DNA from: DATFVA01 sp963839165
GTDB lineage: Bacteria; Bacteroidota; Ignavibacteria; Ignavibacteriales; Ignavibacteriaceae
NCBI GenBank assembly: GCA_963839165.1
Contig: CAWIUG010000005.1
Coordinates: 434,001 to 498,000, forward strand
Direction of reading: 5' to 3'
Length of the DNA: 64,000 nt
Shown here: one piece after another, positions 36,330 through 45,707 of the stretch
Layout: each line of letters begins with the position of its first letter
Numbering within the stretch: the stretch's first letter is position 1
Notes under the pieces: model-generated
What the model saw: the letters and a program-made list of their open reading frames with translations, nothing else
What the model was told of the DNA's origin: nothing
Databases searched by the model: none
Program-made: the position numbers and the translations under genes

Positions 36330-36950
36330 ATGGATATAAAAGTAGCAATAGTTGAAGACGATAAAAGAATCCGCGAAGGGATATGTGCTTTAATTAAAGG
36401 CTCCCCGGGATTCGAGTGTACCAGTATTTACGAAACTGCAGAAGAAGCTGTCAAAAATATTAATGATGATATTGATGTTTATCTGATGGATATAAATCTT
36501 CCCGGCATGTCTGGAATTGAATGCGTTCGAATTATAAGGCAGAAAAAACCGCAGGTACAGATATTAATGCAGACAGTCTATGAAAATGATGAAGAAATTT
36601 TCAAATCAATTCTTGCCGGAGCTAATGGTTATCTGCTTAAAACAACACCTCCCGTAAAACTTCTGGAAGCTATCCAGGATGTTTATAACGGCGGCTCTCC
36701 GATGTCAAACCAGGTTGCACGAAAAGTAATCAATGCTTTCTCAACATTTGACAAGACAAAACCTGAATATGAGCTATCACAAAGAGAAAGTGAAATACTG
36801 TCATTGCTTGCAAAGGGATACAGGTATAAGGATATCGCTGAAAAATTGTTTATAAGCATTGAAACCGTAAGAAAGCATATTCACAACACCTACGAGAAAT
36901 TGCATGTCCACTCAAATACCAAAGCCGTTCTGAAGTATCTGGGAAAGTAA
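36330..36950 (+). CDS. NarL/LuxR-family response regulator
   Basis: The receiver domain at 1-120 has the acidic pair EDD at 9-11, phospho-acceptor Asp54 in YLMDINLPGMSG and the lysine in GYLLKTTPP. The C-terminal LuxR helix-turn-helix is LSQRESEILSLLAKGYRYKD followed by IAEKLFISIETVRKHIHN. I start at ATG 36330 (MDIKVAIVEDD) rather than the TTG at 36309, which would add a non-family leader. It is the natural partner of the kinase just upstream. Targets are unknown; the four surface-protein genes downstream, each with its own ribosome site, are candidates. Confidence 0.93.
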   Translation: MDIKVAIVEDDKRIREGICALIKGSPGFECTSIYETAEEAVKNINDDIDVYLMDINLPGMSGIECVRIIRQKKPQVQILMQTVYENDEEIFKSILAGANGYLLKTTPPVKLLEAIQDVYNGGSPMSNQVARKVINAFSTFDKTKPEYELSQRESEILSLLAKGYRYKDIAEKLFISIETVRKHIHNTYEKLHVHSNTKAVLKYLGK

Positions 36951-37131
36951 AACCTTACCTCAAATAAATTATTAACTACTCTCTTAGTGTTATCACAAAA
37001 TGATTTTAATGCCTTAAATACTACTAATGTGTTATTGTAACAATCATTAAATAATTGAACATTTCTTTGTCTTTACTTCCTACTCTGCCGGACCTTTAAT
37101 TATTAAATCTTCCATTAAAAGGAGGTTCTTT

Positions 37132-37719
37132 GTGAAAATCCGATTACTCAAATTGTTTCTTCAGGATTTATACTATATCTGGTATACTGGTGGTAGTTCA
37201 CCGTGGGGGGGACAAATTGGTTTAGCTACCTCTTCAGATGGTATTAGTGACTGGACCAAATATACATCAAATCCGGTTCTTGGACCATCTCCGGGGCAAT
37301 GGGACGGAGTTTGGATTGAGGGACCAAGCATAATTTATGAAAATGATAGTCTATTTATGCGGTATGCCTGCTATAATAATTTATTATTCCGTATCAGGCT
37401 CGCAACATCTGAACCTTTCGATCCTGTTTCAGTCGAACAATTGAAACCTCAGGCTTCTGATTTTCTACTCTCACAGAACTATCCTAATCCTTTCAATCCG
37501 GGTACTAGTATTCAGTATGCAGTTAGCAGTAGGCAATTTGTTAAGCTAACTGTTTACGATTTACTTGGAAGAGAAATAGAAAATCTCGTAAATGAAGAAA
37601 AACCAGAAGGTACATACGAAGTTATCTGGAACGCTGCAAACTTGCCAAGCGGAGTTTATTTCTACAAGCTGCAAGCAGGAGACTTTGTTCAGACGAAAAA
37701 GATGATTCTTCTTAGATAG
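37132..37719 (+). CDS. Truncated beta-propeller (GH43-like) fragment with T9SS sorting domain
   Basis: A strong AGGAGG precedes GTG 37132. The first ten residues (MKIRLLKLFLQ) look like the start of a signal peptide, but the hydrophobic core is missing and the sequence jumps to DLYYIWYTGGSS, GLATSSDGISDWTKY and WIEGPSIIY, typical of one or two blades of a glycosidase-like five-bladed propeller. The last 80 residues are a complete sorting domain (LSQNYPNPFNPGTSIQY, then VYDLLGREIENLVNEEK, KKMILLR). The likely history is an internal deletion that removed the export signal and most of the propeller; the product is probably not exported or active. Confidence 0.65.
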   Translation: MKIRLLKLFLQDLYYIWYTGGSSPWGGQIGLATSSDGISDWTKYTSNPVLGPSPGQWDGVWIEGPSIIYENDSLFMRYACYNNLLFRIRLATSEPFDPVSVEQLKPQASDFLLSQNYPNPFNPGTSIQYAVSSRQFVKLTVYDLLGREIENLVNEEKPEGTYEVIWNAANLPSGVYFYKLQAGDFVQTKKMILLR

Positions 37720-37735
37720 AAGATGGAGACTTTTT
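37462..37735 (+). repeat. Sorting-domain DNA repeat, copy 1
   Basis: This 274-bp segment matches 39737-40010 with the same length. The first 150 bp differ at about four positions, a middle stretch of about 50 bp is diverged, and the last about 75 bp including the stop codon and the 16 bases after it are almost identical. See copy 2. Confidence 0.85.
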
Positions 37736-37783
37736 AATGATAAGTGAATGAATTATTTAATCATCAATGAAAGGAATGCTCTT

Positions 37784-39994
37784 ATGAAAACCATATTTCA
37801 CATTTTGTTATTCATTTTACTAATATCTCAAATATGTTCTGCCCAGTGGTTTCAGCAAAATCCCTTAATCACTCAGAATACTTTGAATGATGTTATATTG
37901 ATTGATGATAATAATGGATGGGCGGTCGGTGATAGCGGTACGATTATCAGTACTACTGATGGTGGAACGGACTGGATCAAACAAATGAGTGGCGTTGAAA
38001 ATAATCTTAAGAGCATCTGTTTTCCTGATTTAAATAATGGTTGGGCTGTTGGTGATAGCGGGATTGTGCTTAAGACTACCGATAGTGGTATGAATTGGAT
38101 AAAGCAACCCGCTAATATCACGAATAACTTAAATGCCGTATTTTTTAGTGATGAGGAAAATGGGTTTGCGGTAGGTGCTGATGGCAAAGTTCTTAAGACA
38201 ATAAACAGTGGTGCCAATTGGACGTCTCAAACGATCGGACCAGATATTAGCTTAAAAGGCGTTCATTTTATTGACGAAAACACTGGTTGGGTGGTTGGTG
38301 AAAGCCAAAGCGGTTCTTATTTTTCCCCGATAATAAAGAAAACTACCGATGGAGGGCAAACATGGATAACACAACTGAGCCCTTTAAGCTCAAATTATCA
38401 ATGGTTATCTGATGTTTACTTTACTGATACTAATACCGGATGGATTGTTGGATGTGCCTGGACAGTTCCGGATGAAGGTGTCATACTAAAAACGACCGAC
38501 GGTGGAACAAGTTGGGTTTTGCAATCAAGCGGAATGAATGAAGGTTTAAGGTGCGTCTTCTTTTCCAATTCAAGTTTTGGTTGGGCGGTGGGTGGAGGAT
38601 CAACTTCAAATGAGGGTGGAACTATTTTAAAAACTACAGATGGCGGATTAATATGGACAAAGCAAATTCTTACCCGGCTTCAAGAGTTAAATGCTGTCTG
38701 TTTTCGTGATAACAACGTTGGGACTATTGTTGGTGCGTCTGGAGCCATCATATACTCTTCTGATGGAGGTAGCAGTTGGATAAGGCCCCCGGTCGGTTGT
38801 TCAAGTCATTGGAATGGTGTTTTTTTTATAGATACAAACAAGGGTATCGTAGTTGGTGATTGCGGTAATATGATGATTACCTCCGATGGAGGTGCAGAAT
38901 GGCTTACTCAATTAAGTGGAACAAAGCATACTCTGAATGATATTCAATTTGTTGATAATAATAGCGGCTGGGCTGTCGGAGATAACGGAACAATAATAAA
39001 GACTTCAAACGGAGGCACTAACTGGATTCTTCAAAATAATGACGATTCTATTTTTCTTAAGAAAATTTGGTTGTTTGACGAAAATAGCATCTGGACTATC
39101 GGTGGTAGGTTGAATGACTCGAAAGGAATAATACTTAAAACAACTGACGGCGGAGCTTCCTGGGGGAATCAAATAGTATCAACAGATTTTCAGCTTAATG
39201 ATATTTATTTTTTAAATGCCGACACAGGATTAGTTGTCGCAGGTCATACAGGTATGGGAAGTTATGGTGCAGTCTTCAGAACAACCGACGGTGGAATCAA
39301 TTGGAATGAACAGCTTTATAGTACGTTCATAGACTGGCAGGGAATTGCCTTCCTGGATGAATTAAACGGGATAATTATTGGTCAAGATTGTTATATGGGG
39401 TGTTTTGGAGATATATGTAGGACAATTGATGGAGGTTTAAATTGGGAACCTGTTATGGAAATGACAGGAGCTTTTAATAGCATCTCATTTGCTAATCCAG
39501 AGTATGCCTGGGTTGTTGGTAAAGAGATTTGGACTTCTACTGGTACAATTATGTTCACTAACGATATGGGGCTGAATTGGAAGAGTCAGGGTCTGTTTTC
39601 AAATGGTCTAAAGAGCGTTTGTTTTATAAACTCTTCTATCGGATGGGCAGTTGGTGAAAATGGCATTATCCTTCACACGAAAAACGGAGGTGTTACATCT
39701 GCTGAAGAAGAAAAGATAGAAGAACAGCCAGCACAATTTCTACTCTCGCAGAACTATCCTAATCCTTTCAATCCAGGTACTAGTATTCAGTATGCAGTTA
39801 GCAGCAGGCAATTTATTAAGCTAACTGTTTACGATTTACTTGGAAGAGAAATAGAAAATCTCGTAAATGAAGAAAAACCGGCAGGCAATTACGAATTAAC
39901 CTGGTACGCGGCGAATCTGCCGAGCGGAGTTTATTTCTACAAGCTGCGAGCAGGAGACTTTGTTCAGACGAAAAAGATGATTCTTCTTAGATAG
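37784..39994 (+). CDS. Secreted Ycf48-like / BNR-repeat beta-propeller protein with T9SS sorting domain
   Basis: The signal peptide MKTIFHILLFILLISQICSAQ starts at ATG 37784, chosen over an ATG at 37748 because of AAAGGAA before it. About thirteen repeats of the form GWAVGDSGTIISTTDGGTDW run from residue 40 to 640; this is the Ycf48/photosystem II assembly-type propeller repeat, widely used in secreted Bacteroidota proteins. The last 80 residues are the type IX sorting domain (LLSQNYPNPFNPGTSIQY, LPSGVYFYKL, KKMILLR). The substrate or ligand of the propeller is unknown. The DNA for the sorting domain is nearly the same as in the preceding gene. Confidence 0.88.
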   Translation: MKTIFHILLFILLISQICSAQWFQQNPLITQNTLNDVILIDDNNGWAVGDSGTIISTTDGGTDWIKQMSGVENNLKSICFPDLNNGWAVGDSGIVLKTTDSGMNWIKQPANITNNLNAVFFSDEENGFAVGADGKVLKTINSGANWTSQTIGPDISLKGVHFIDENTGWVVGESQSGSYFSPIIKKTTDGGQTWITQLSPLSSNYQWLSDVYFTDTNTGWIVGCAWTVPDEGVILKTTDGGTSWVLQSSGMNEGLRCVFFSNSSFGWAVGGGSTSNEGGTILKTTDGGLIWTKQILTRLQELNAVCFRDNNVGTIVGASGAIIYSSDGGSSWIRPPVGCSSHWNGVFFIDTNKGIVVGDCGNMMITSDGGAEWLTQLSGTKHTLNDIQFVDNNSGWAVGDNGTIIKTSNGGTNWILQNNDDSIFLKKIWLFDENSIWTIGGRLNDSKGIILKTTDGGASWGNQIVSTDFQLNDIYFLNADTGLVVAGHTGMGSYGAVFRTTDGGINWNEQLYSTFIDWQGIAFLDELNGIIIGQDCYMGCFGDICRTIDGGLNWEPVMEMTGAFNSISFANPEYAWVVGKEIWTSTGTIMFTNDMGLNWKSQGLFSNGLKSVCFINSSIGWAVGENGIILHTKNGGVTSAEEEKIEEQPAQFLLSQNYPNPFNPGTSIQYAVSSRQFIKLTVYDLLGREIENLVNEEKPAGNYELTWYAANLPSGVYFYKLRAGDFVQTKKMILLR

Positions 39995-40010
39995 AAGTTG
40001 GAGACTTTTT
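39737..40010 (+). repeat. Sorting-domain DNA repeat, copy 2
   Basis: This is the partner of 37462-37735. Within its diverged middle, 39869-39900 is instead identical for 32 bases to 42403-42434 in the next gene, so the segment looks like a mosaic of two neighbours. Confidence 0.85.
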
Positions 40011-40068
40011 GTAGAGGTCGCTCTGGAAAAGCTTGAAATCAACTTATAATCATATTTAGGAGGTAATT

Positions 40069-42528
40069 ATGGATATCTTCGATAAAATTAGTAAGGTTTT
40101 TATCTTTAATCTCTTATTGTGCAATATTTCTCTGTTTTCCCAGCCGAAGGATTACCCAAGGAATCATCCCGAGGTTCCTGAATATTTTATACCTAAAAAC
40201 CATAATTCCAATATTAAGTCATTTCCTCAGAAATCTTTTTACCAATCGAGGGATGACTGGCAGTATATTATTGATACGACCTGGGGGCCTGGAGTTCCTA
40301 TTGTGGAAAAGTTAGCTATCTATAATACATACGCTCAAAAGGTACACGATGAGTTTGACGGCCTTTTGTCTCTCGGGTTAGACTTTGATTCCCTTTATTA
40401 TTACTACTTACCTAAAATAACAGACTCGACCAGTGCAGGAGCATTTGCAGCGATTATGGCTCATTTTGCCTATAATCTAGAGGATTTACACACACGTGCA
40501 ACGTATAATATCATCCAACAAACCCCACTGAATCCCGGCGCTCCCATTCTTATACTTGGAAGCTACAGCACAGTAGAACACTTCGGGGCTGTAACCACTA
40601 TATTGCCGGACAGCACCACCCTGGTTTTAAGGGTTGTACCCGGTCATCCACTTAATATTGAACCTGGCGATATCATTCTTGGGTATGAAGGAATTCCGTG
40701 GAAAAATCTTGTTCCGGAATTAATTGATGCAGGCTTGCCGATAATAGGACGTACAGGTGGGTGTCATTCAGCAAAAACCTACCTTGCCCTTTCCTGTGCC
40801 GGAATGAACTGGCATTTGTTCAGCACCATTGATATTCTGAAACATTCAACCAGAGATACAGTCCACCTATCAGTAGAGCCTTTGTTAAGCCTTAATGTTC
40901 CCCCCATGGTTAATAATGAACAATTGCCTTTGAGAAATATACCCTTTCCGGATGTTTTATCTAATCAGTGTGTGACATACGGAGTAGTCGATAATACGAA
41001 TATCGGATATGTCTATCTTGCGTTGGAGGATCCTGAAACAACAGCCGATGCACAATTTTATGCCGCAATTGACAGTTTAAAAAATACAGAGGCTCTTATT
41101 ATAGATATGAGATTAAACTTTGGCGGATGGGCTTTTTTTAAGAATGCATTCAAAATTCTTTTTAATGATTCTTATAGAACTATTGAGGACTCTTACAGGT
41201 GCAGTACCAATACTTTTGAACTATGCCCTTCAGGAGATTATAGCCTTTTTGAAATACAGGGATTGGCACCTGCCTTATATGACAGACCAATTGCAGTATT
41301 GCTTGGTCCTACCTGCGTTAGTATGGGAGATATAACAGCACAGCGGTTCAAGTATCATCCTATGGTTAAATTTTTTGGGAAAAGTCCGGATGCTTCCTTG
41401 GGAGATAATGTTTATCTCATTGGCTTCCCCGGATGGACTTTAAGGTATTCAATAAGCGACATGTTTCATACAAATGAACCCGAGATATATCTGAATCGGA
41501 GAGAATTTCCTATCGACTTCCCGGTATGGCACAACCCGGATGATGTGTCATCGGGTGAAGATGCAGTTGTTAATGAAGCAATAGACTGGGTGAACAATTG
41601 GGTATACCCCCATAATATTGCCCTGGATAAAAGTTATTATGTTCCGGGAACCGACTCAATTGGATTATCCTCTGTAATCGAAGATCCAAATTCGCACCAG
41701 TTAACCGCAAAGGGTTACCTATATAATCTTGATAATATTTTGATTGACTCAGTAAATTTAACTCAGCAAATAGCCTATTCAAGCAGCGAAAACTGGAACG
41801 GCAACCTAATATCCCCATCCGTTAGGGATATCTTCAAAGTATCGTTTACTGTTTTCGATGAGACGGATTCAACTTCATTTACACTTCCGAACGCAGTAAG
41901 ATTTGCTACTTCAGGACCTGTTGTACTTGAGAGAATTTACCAGGAGAAAGTAACTTATCACTCATACGTTTTAAGAGCGTTTGTAAGAAATACAGACACG
42001 AGTCATACCATTACAAATGCTCAAATAAAATATGTCTGCAATGATCCCTGGTTAATCTCACTTCATAACCAAACACAGAATTTGCCAGAAATTGGGCCCG
42101 GGGAAACAGTTAGTGCCGCCGGTTACGCAACAATATTTTACGATACTCTGCAGTTCCCGGGATACTTCAATCTGAAGGTTCAAATATCAAATAATAATTG
42201 GGTGTTCTGGTCAGATTCCACGAAGCTGATAGTACCAGTTAGAGACGAAAAGAATATCCTGCCAGTAATATTTAACCTTGATCAGAATTTCCCAAACCCT
42301 TTCAACCCGGCGACGACCATCAGATATTCTATTCCCAAAACATCGAAGGTTCAAATAAAAATATTCGATGTACTGGGAAATGAGATCAGTACATTGGTCA
42401 ACGAAGAAAAACCGGCAGGCAATTACGAATTAACATGGAACGCTGCGAACTTACCAAGCGGAGTTTGTTTCTATCAATTAAGGACAGAAAGTTTTGTTGA
42501 AACGAAGAAGATGTTACTGATAAGATAA
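40069..42528 (+). CDS. Secreted S41-like (tail-specific protease family) protein with T9SS sorting domain, paralog 1
   Basis: A GGAGG site precedes ATG 40069 and a signal peptide ends near LFSQ. A PDZ-like segment is seen at about 200-225 (VVPGHPLNIEPGDIILGYEG). The S41 core has GYVYLALEDPE, ALIIDMRLNFGGW and VLLGPTCVSMGDITAQRFK, with a serine in the place of the nucleophile but in the context C-V-S-M-G-D rather than the usual S-A-S-x-E. The region 540-720 is beta-rich, and the last 80 residues are the sorting domain (LDQNFPNPFNPATTIRYSIP, MLLIR end). Proteolysis is likely but not proven. The next gene is its paralog. Confidence 0.85.
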   Translation: MDIFDKISKVFIFNLLLCNISLFSQPKDYPRNHPEVPEYFIPKNHNSNIKSFPQKSFYQSRDDWQYIIDTTWGPGVPIVEKLAIYNTYAQKVHDEFDGLLSLGLDFDSLYYYYLPKITDSTSAGAFAAIMAHFAYNLEDLHTRATYNIIQQTPLNPGAPILILGSYSTVEHFGAVTTILPDSTTLVLRVVPGHPLNIEPGDIILGYEGIPWKNLVPELIDAGLPIIGRTGGCHSAKTYLALSCAGMNWHLFSTIDILKHSTRDTVHLSVEPLLSLNVPPMVNNEQLPLRNIPFPDVLSNQCVTYGVVDNTNIGYVYLALEDPETTADAQFYAAIDSLKNTEALIIDMRLNFGGWAFFKNAFKILFNDSYRTIEDSYRCSTNTFELCPSGDYSLFEIQGLAPALYDRPIAVLLGPTCVSMGDITAQRFKYHPMVKFFGKSPDASLGDNVYLIGFPGWTLRYSISDMFHTNEPEIYLNRREFPIDFPVWHNPDDVSSGEDAVVNEAIDWVNNWVYPHNIALDKSYYVPGTDSIGLSSVIEDPNSHQLTAKGYLYNLDNILIDSVNLTQQIAYSSSENWNGNLISPSVRDIFKVSFTVFDETDSTSFTLPNAVRFATSGPVVLERIYQEKVTYHSYVLRAFVRNTDTSHTITNAQIKYVCNDPWLISLHNQTQNLPEIGPGETVSAAGYATIFYDTLQFPGYFNLKVQISNNNWVFWSDSTKLIVPVRDEKNILPVIFNLDQNFPNPFNPATTIRYSIPKTSKVQIKIFDVLGNEISTLVNEEKPAGNYELTWNAANLPSGVCFYQLRTESFVETKKMLLIR

Positions 42529-42601
42529 ATTATATATGACGCGGTGCATTATGCCGCATTAAAATTCTAATTTGTCAACAATCCTTACCCAGGAGGTTAT
42601 T

Positions 42602-45028
42602 ATGAAAAAAATATTTTTTTTATTTGGTATTTTAAGTTTTTGTTATCCATTAGTCTACGCCCAGTATTTTGATCCTGATAAAAACGTGAACAGAGTAAAA
42701 AAGGACTGGTCTTATACAATAGATACAACCTGGGGAGCAGGTATCCCTACTGAGCAAAAACTGCTGGTGTTTAATACATGGTGGAACAGAGTAGATCAGA
42801 CCTGGGGCGGATTCCCTAACATTGAAGATAAATGGGATTCACTCAAAATATTTTATTATGACACAGTCGCATCAGGTATAAGTAATGGACGTTTTCAAGG
42901 AATACTAGGAAGATTAACACGTTCGTTGAAAGAAGCCCATTCTTATATTACAAACACTGGTATAAATTCCACTTTCGGAATCTATGAAAATGAATTTCCA
43001 TATTTCCCTTCTTTTAACTATATGCCTGGGATACCGGCATTACATCTCTCGGGGCTCTTGAACCGGAATTATTTTGGTGCAGGTGTTACTGCGTATAACG
43101 ACAGCATAGCCCTTGTTTACAGTGTAATGCCAAACCATCCGCTTAACCTGCAGCCTGGCGATATTATTCTAGGATATGACGGATTTCCCTGGAAAGAAAA
43201 CCTGCAGGACCTCCTTGACCAGGAGCTGCCCCTGATGTATGGCGGGCTTTTTATGGGTTCCTCTGAAGAATCTATTAAACATTTAAATACTTCTTCTGTC
43301 GGTTTAAACTGGGGACTCTTTGATACTATTGATATATTAAAATATTCTACCGGAGATACGGTTCATTATTCTACTTCTCTACTCAATGATATTCAGTGGC
43401 CCTACCCGGTAACAGTACCTGTTAGGGAACAACTGCCTGTAAATGGCATTCCATTTATAAATAATAACGACCCGACGCCTGTGGTATGGGGAATAGTTTC
43501 AGGAACATCTATAGGCTATATATATGTATACAACTGGTCGGCTTCAGCAAATGTACAAGCGCTTTTCGGTAAGGCGGTTGACACATTAATGCACGGACAC
43601 AATGTAACAGGGCTTATTCTCGACTTCAGATCTAACGGAGGCGGTCAAACGTATACTGCAAATGATGGTTTTAAGCATTTATTTAATGAAGATCCTACTT
43701 CGAATTTTTGTGATTATATTAGAACCGAAGGGGGAGGCCATCTCGATTTTCATCCTTATCAATCTGGAATGATCTCCGAAGCTTTTTTTAATCCTACTTC
43801 TGAAATATTCGATCACCCTATTGCGGTTTTGACAGGTCCGGAATGCCTTAGCTGGGGTGATATGAATGCCTTCAGAATGAGATCTCATCCTATGACACGG
43901 ATATTCGGAAAAGGGACCAATGGGGCATTTGTATCCTATGATCACTGGTCAACTATTCCATTCGCAATTAATGTTTATAAAGGATTAGTATATAATGGTT
44001 CCGTATTTTCAAATTACAATAATGAAGGATTTATGATTCATAAGGGAAATCCTGTTGATGAAAAAGTTTGGTTTACACCTGAGGGAGTTGCAACGGGTCA
44101 GGATGAAATTGTGAACAGGGCACTTGAATGGATAAATAATATGGTGTATCCTCATGATACTAAAACAGACACAATATTTTATCCGCCATCAGCAAATTTA
44201 ATTAGTTTTTCTACAGTAATTGAGAATTCGAATTCGCATATGATTTCGTCAAAGGGATATATTCATGATCTTAATAATGTTCTGATTGATTCAGTGGATC
44301 TTACAAAACATTCAGCAAATTCTGATGGTGAAATCTGGACAGGCAATATAAATGTACCGGCAACTTCAGATTTTTTCAAAATATCTGCTGGTGTATATGA
44401 TCAGACTGCATCTACTTATTTCACAGTTCCGAACGCTACAAGGTTTACTACTGCCGGACCTGTTATTCTGGATAGTATACCCTATTCAATGAGCTACGGC
44501 CATTATTACTGCAGACCATTTATAACGAATATAGGTGAATCAGTTATAAAAAATTTATCGGGACTGATTAAATCCGATGATTCAAGACCGATTAATCCAG
44601 CAACATGGGAACTTGATTCGCTGCCTCCTGGAATCTCAACAATGACAAATGTTTTTGTTACAGATAGTTTACCAGGATGCTTTAAGGTACTAATTGGGAA
44701 TGCTAACTGGTATTACTGGGAAGATACAATTACTGTTATTCCTGATCCGATTGGTGTGAATGAAACAGTTAAAATTCCAACAGAATTCTCATTGCTTCAA
44801 AATTATCCGAATCCATTCAACCCATCAACAAAAATAAAGTATTCTATTCCAAAATCATCGAACGTAGTAATTCAAATATTTGGAATACTTGGTAACGAAT
44901 TAGAAACGTTGGTTAATGAAGAAAAGCCTGCTGGCTCATATGAGGTGGTTTGGAATGCTGCTCACCAGCCAAGCGGAATATATTTTTGCCAGATAAAAGC
45001 AGGTTCGTTTAATCAGACAAGAAAATGA
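42602..45028 (+). CDS. Secreted S41-like protein with T9SS sorting domain, paralog 2, last codons frameshifted
   Basis: AGGAGG precedes ATG 42602 (signal peptide to VYAQ); an upstream in-frame ATG at 42572 is not used. It is colinear with the preceding protein: MPNHPLNLQPGDIILGYDG, GYIYVYNW, LILDFRSNGGG, VLTGPECLSWGDMNAFRMR and the sorting domain LLQNYPNPFNPSTKIKYSIP. The frame stops at QTRK because one A appears to be missing near 45024. With it restored the protein ends QTRKMILMK, the normal sorting-domain end, and its stop codon lies at the group II intron junction. Loss of those five residues could impair sorting. Confidence 0.85.
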   Translation: MKKIFFLFGILSFCYPLVYAQYFDPDKNVNRVKKDWSYTIDTTWGAGIPTEQKLLVFNTWWNRVDQTWGGFPNIEDKWDSLKIFYYDTVASGISNGRFQGILGRLTRSLKEAHSYITNTGINSTFGIYENEFPYFPSFNYMPGIPALHLSGLLNRNYFGAGVTAYNDSIALVYSVMPNHPLNLQPGDIILGYDGFPWKENLQDLLDQELPLMYGGLFMGSSEESIKHLNTSSVGLNWGLFDTIDILKYSTGDTVHYSTSLLNDIQWPYPVTVPVREQLPVNGIPFINNNDPTPVVWGIVSGTSIGYIYVYNWSASANVQALFGKAVDTLMHGHNVTGLILDFRSNGGGQTYTANDGFKHLFNEDPTSNFCDYIRTEGGGHLDFHPYQSGMISEAFFNPTSEIFDHPIAVLTGPECLSWGDMNAFRMRSHPMTRIFGKGTNGAFVSYDHWSTIPFAINVYKGLVYNGSVFSNYNNEGFMIHKGNPVDEKVWFTPEGVATGQDEIVNRALEWINNMVYPHDTKTDTIFYPPSANLISFSTVIENSNSHMISSKGYIHDLNNVLIDSVDLTKHSANSDGEIWTGNINVPATSDFFKISAGVYDQTASTYFTVPNATRFTTAGPVILDSIPYSMSYGHYYCRPFITNIGESVIKNLSGLIKSDDSRPINPATWELDSLPPGISTMTNVFVTDSLPGCFKVLIGNANWYYWEDTITVIPDPIGVNETVKIPTEFSLLQNYPNPFNPSTKIKYSIPKSSNVVIQIFGILGNELETLVNEEKPAGSYEVVWNAAHQPSGIYFCQIKAGSFNQTRK

Positions 45029-45040
45029 TTCTCATGAAAT

Positions 45041-45707
45041 GAGCGCCAAGCAAAGCTATATTGTATCTATTTGGATGAAATGTTCCAAATATGGTAAAAC
45101 TCTACAGCCATATAGTGAGGAGTCAATGAATAATCGGAAACGAATATTCATTAAGCGACTCGACAAAGTAACCTATAGGGTGCAACACAAATGCTCAGGT
45201 TGCAATGGAAATGAACGTACGGGTAGCCTCGTAAAAATCAAGACTGGGATGGACGAGCCTGTATTTCATAGGCGAAGTCAGAATTCTATACCAAGAGTAG
45301 AGAAAAGCGGTATGGAGCATCCCCGGGGTATTAGCGGTGACATTAGCAAAAAGATGCAGTATGGAACTTGGGAGACCCTCGCCGATAGAAAAGGCTTATC
45401 CTATAAGGAAGCGAAATGGATAGGAGTCGGCAGGGAGTCGGATGAGTCCATAGTACCGATGATGCTAGTGAAAGATAACACTATAGGAGGGAAGGGACTC
45501 TGCTGAATAATAGCTTACAAAGAGAAAACGAAGCATGTATTGCGAAAGCTAACAAGCATCAAAGGTCAGGAAACTTGGAGTAAGCAATCTTGCAAAGCGA
45601 GATAAGTATTCAGGAAAGCCGTATGAGGGAAAACCTCATGTACGGTTTGAGGAGGGTTCAAGGGAAACAGGCTCATGCGTGAGTACTGCGCCCTTGTCCT
45701 ACTCTAC
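45041..45707 (+). mobile_element. ORF-less group II intron inserted in the stop codon of the S41-like gene
   Basis: The 5' end GAGCGCCAAGCAAAGC resembles GUGCGCC-type intron starts (one change). Internal landmarks of bacterial group II introns include the stretch near 45380-45500 that normally leads into a reverse transcriptase (GGGAGGGAAGGGACTC-like). Domain V is at about 45616-45649 (AAGCCGTATGAGGG / CCTCATGTACGGTTT with a GAAA-type loop), followed by domain VI and an end at TCTAC. No intron-encoded protein is present. The 7 bases before the intron (ATGAAAT, 45034-45040) are complementary to ATTTCAT at 45264-45270, a good IBS1-EBS1 pair. Joining the flanks gives AAA TAG, restoring a stop codon. 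A 155-codon frame across it is not a real gene. Confidence 0.85.

Noticed and set aside
45039..45506. 155-codon plus-strand frame
   Set aside because: It lies wholly inside the group II intron RNA (domain I region), has no ribosome site, and its translation has no protein-like pattern.
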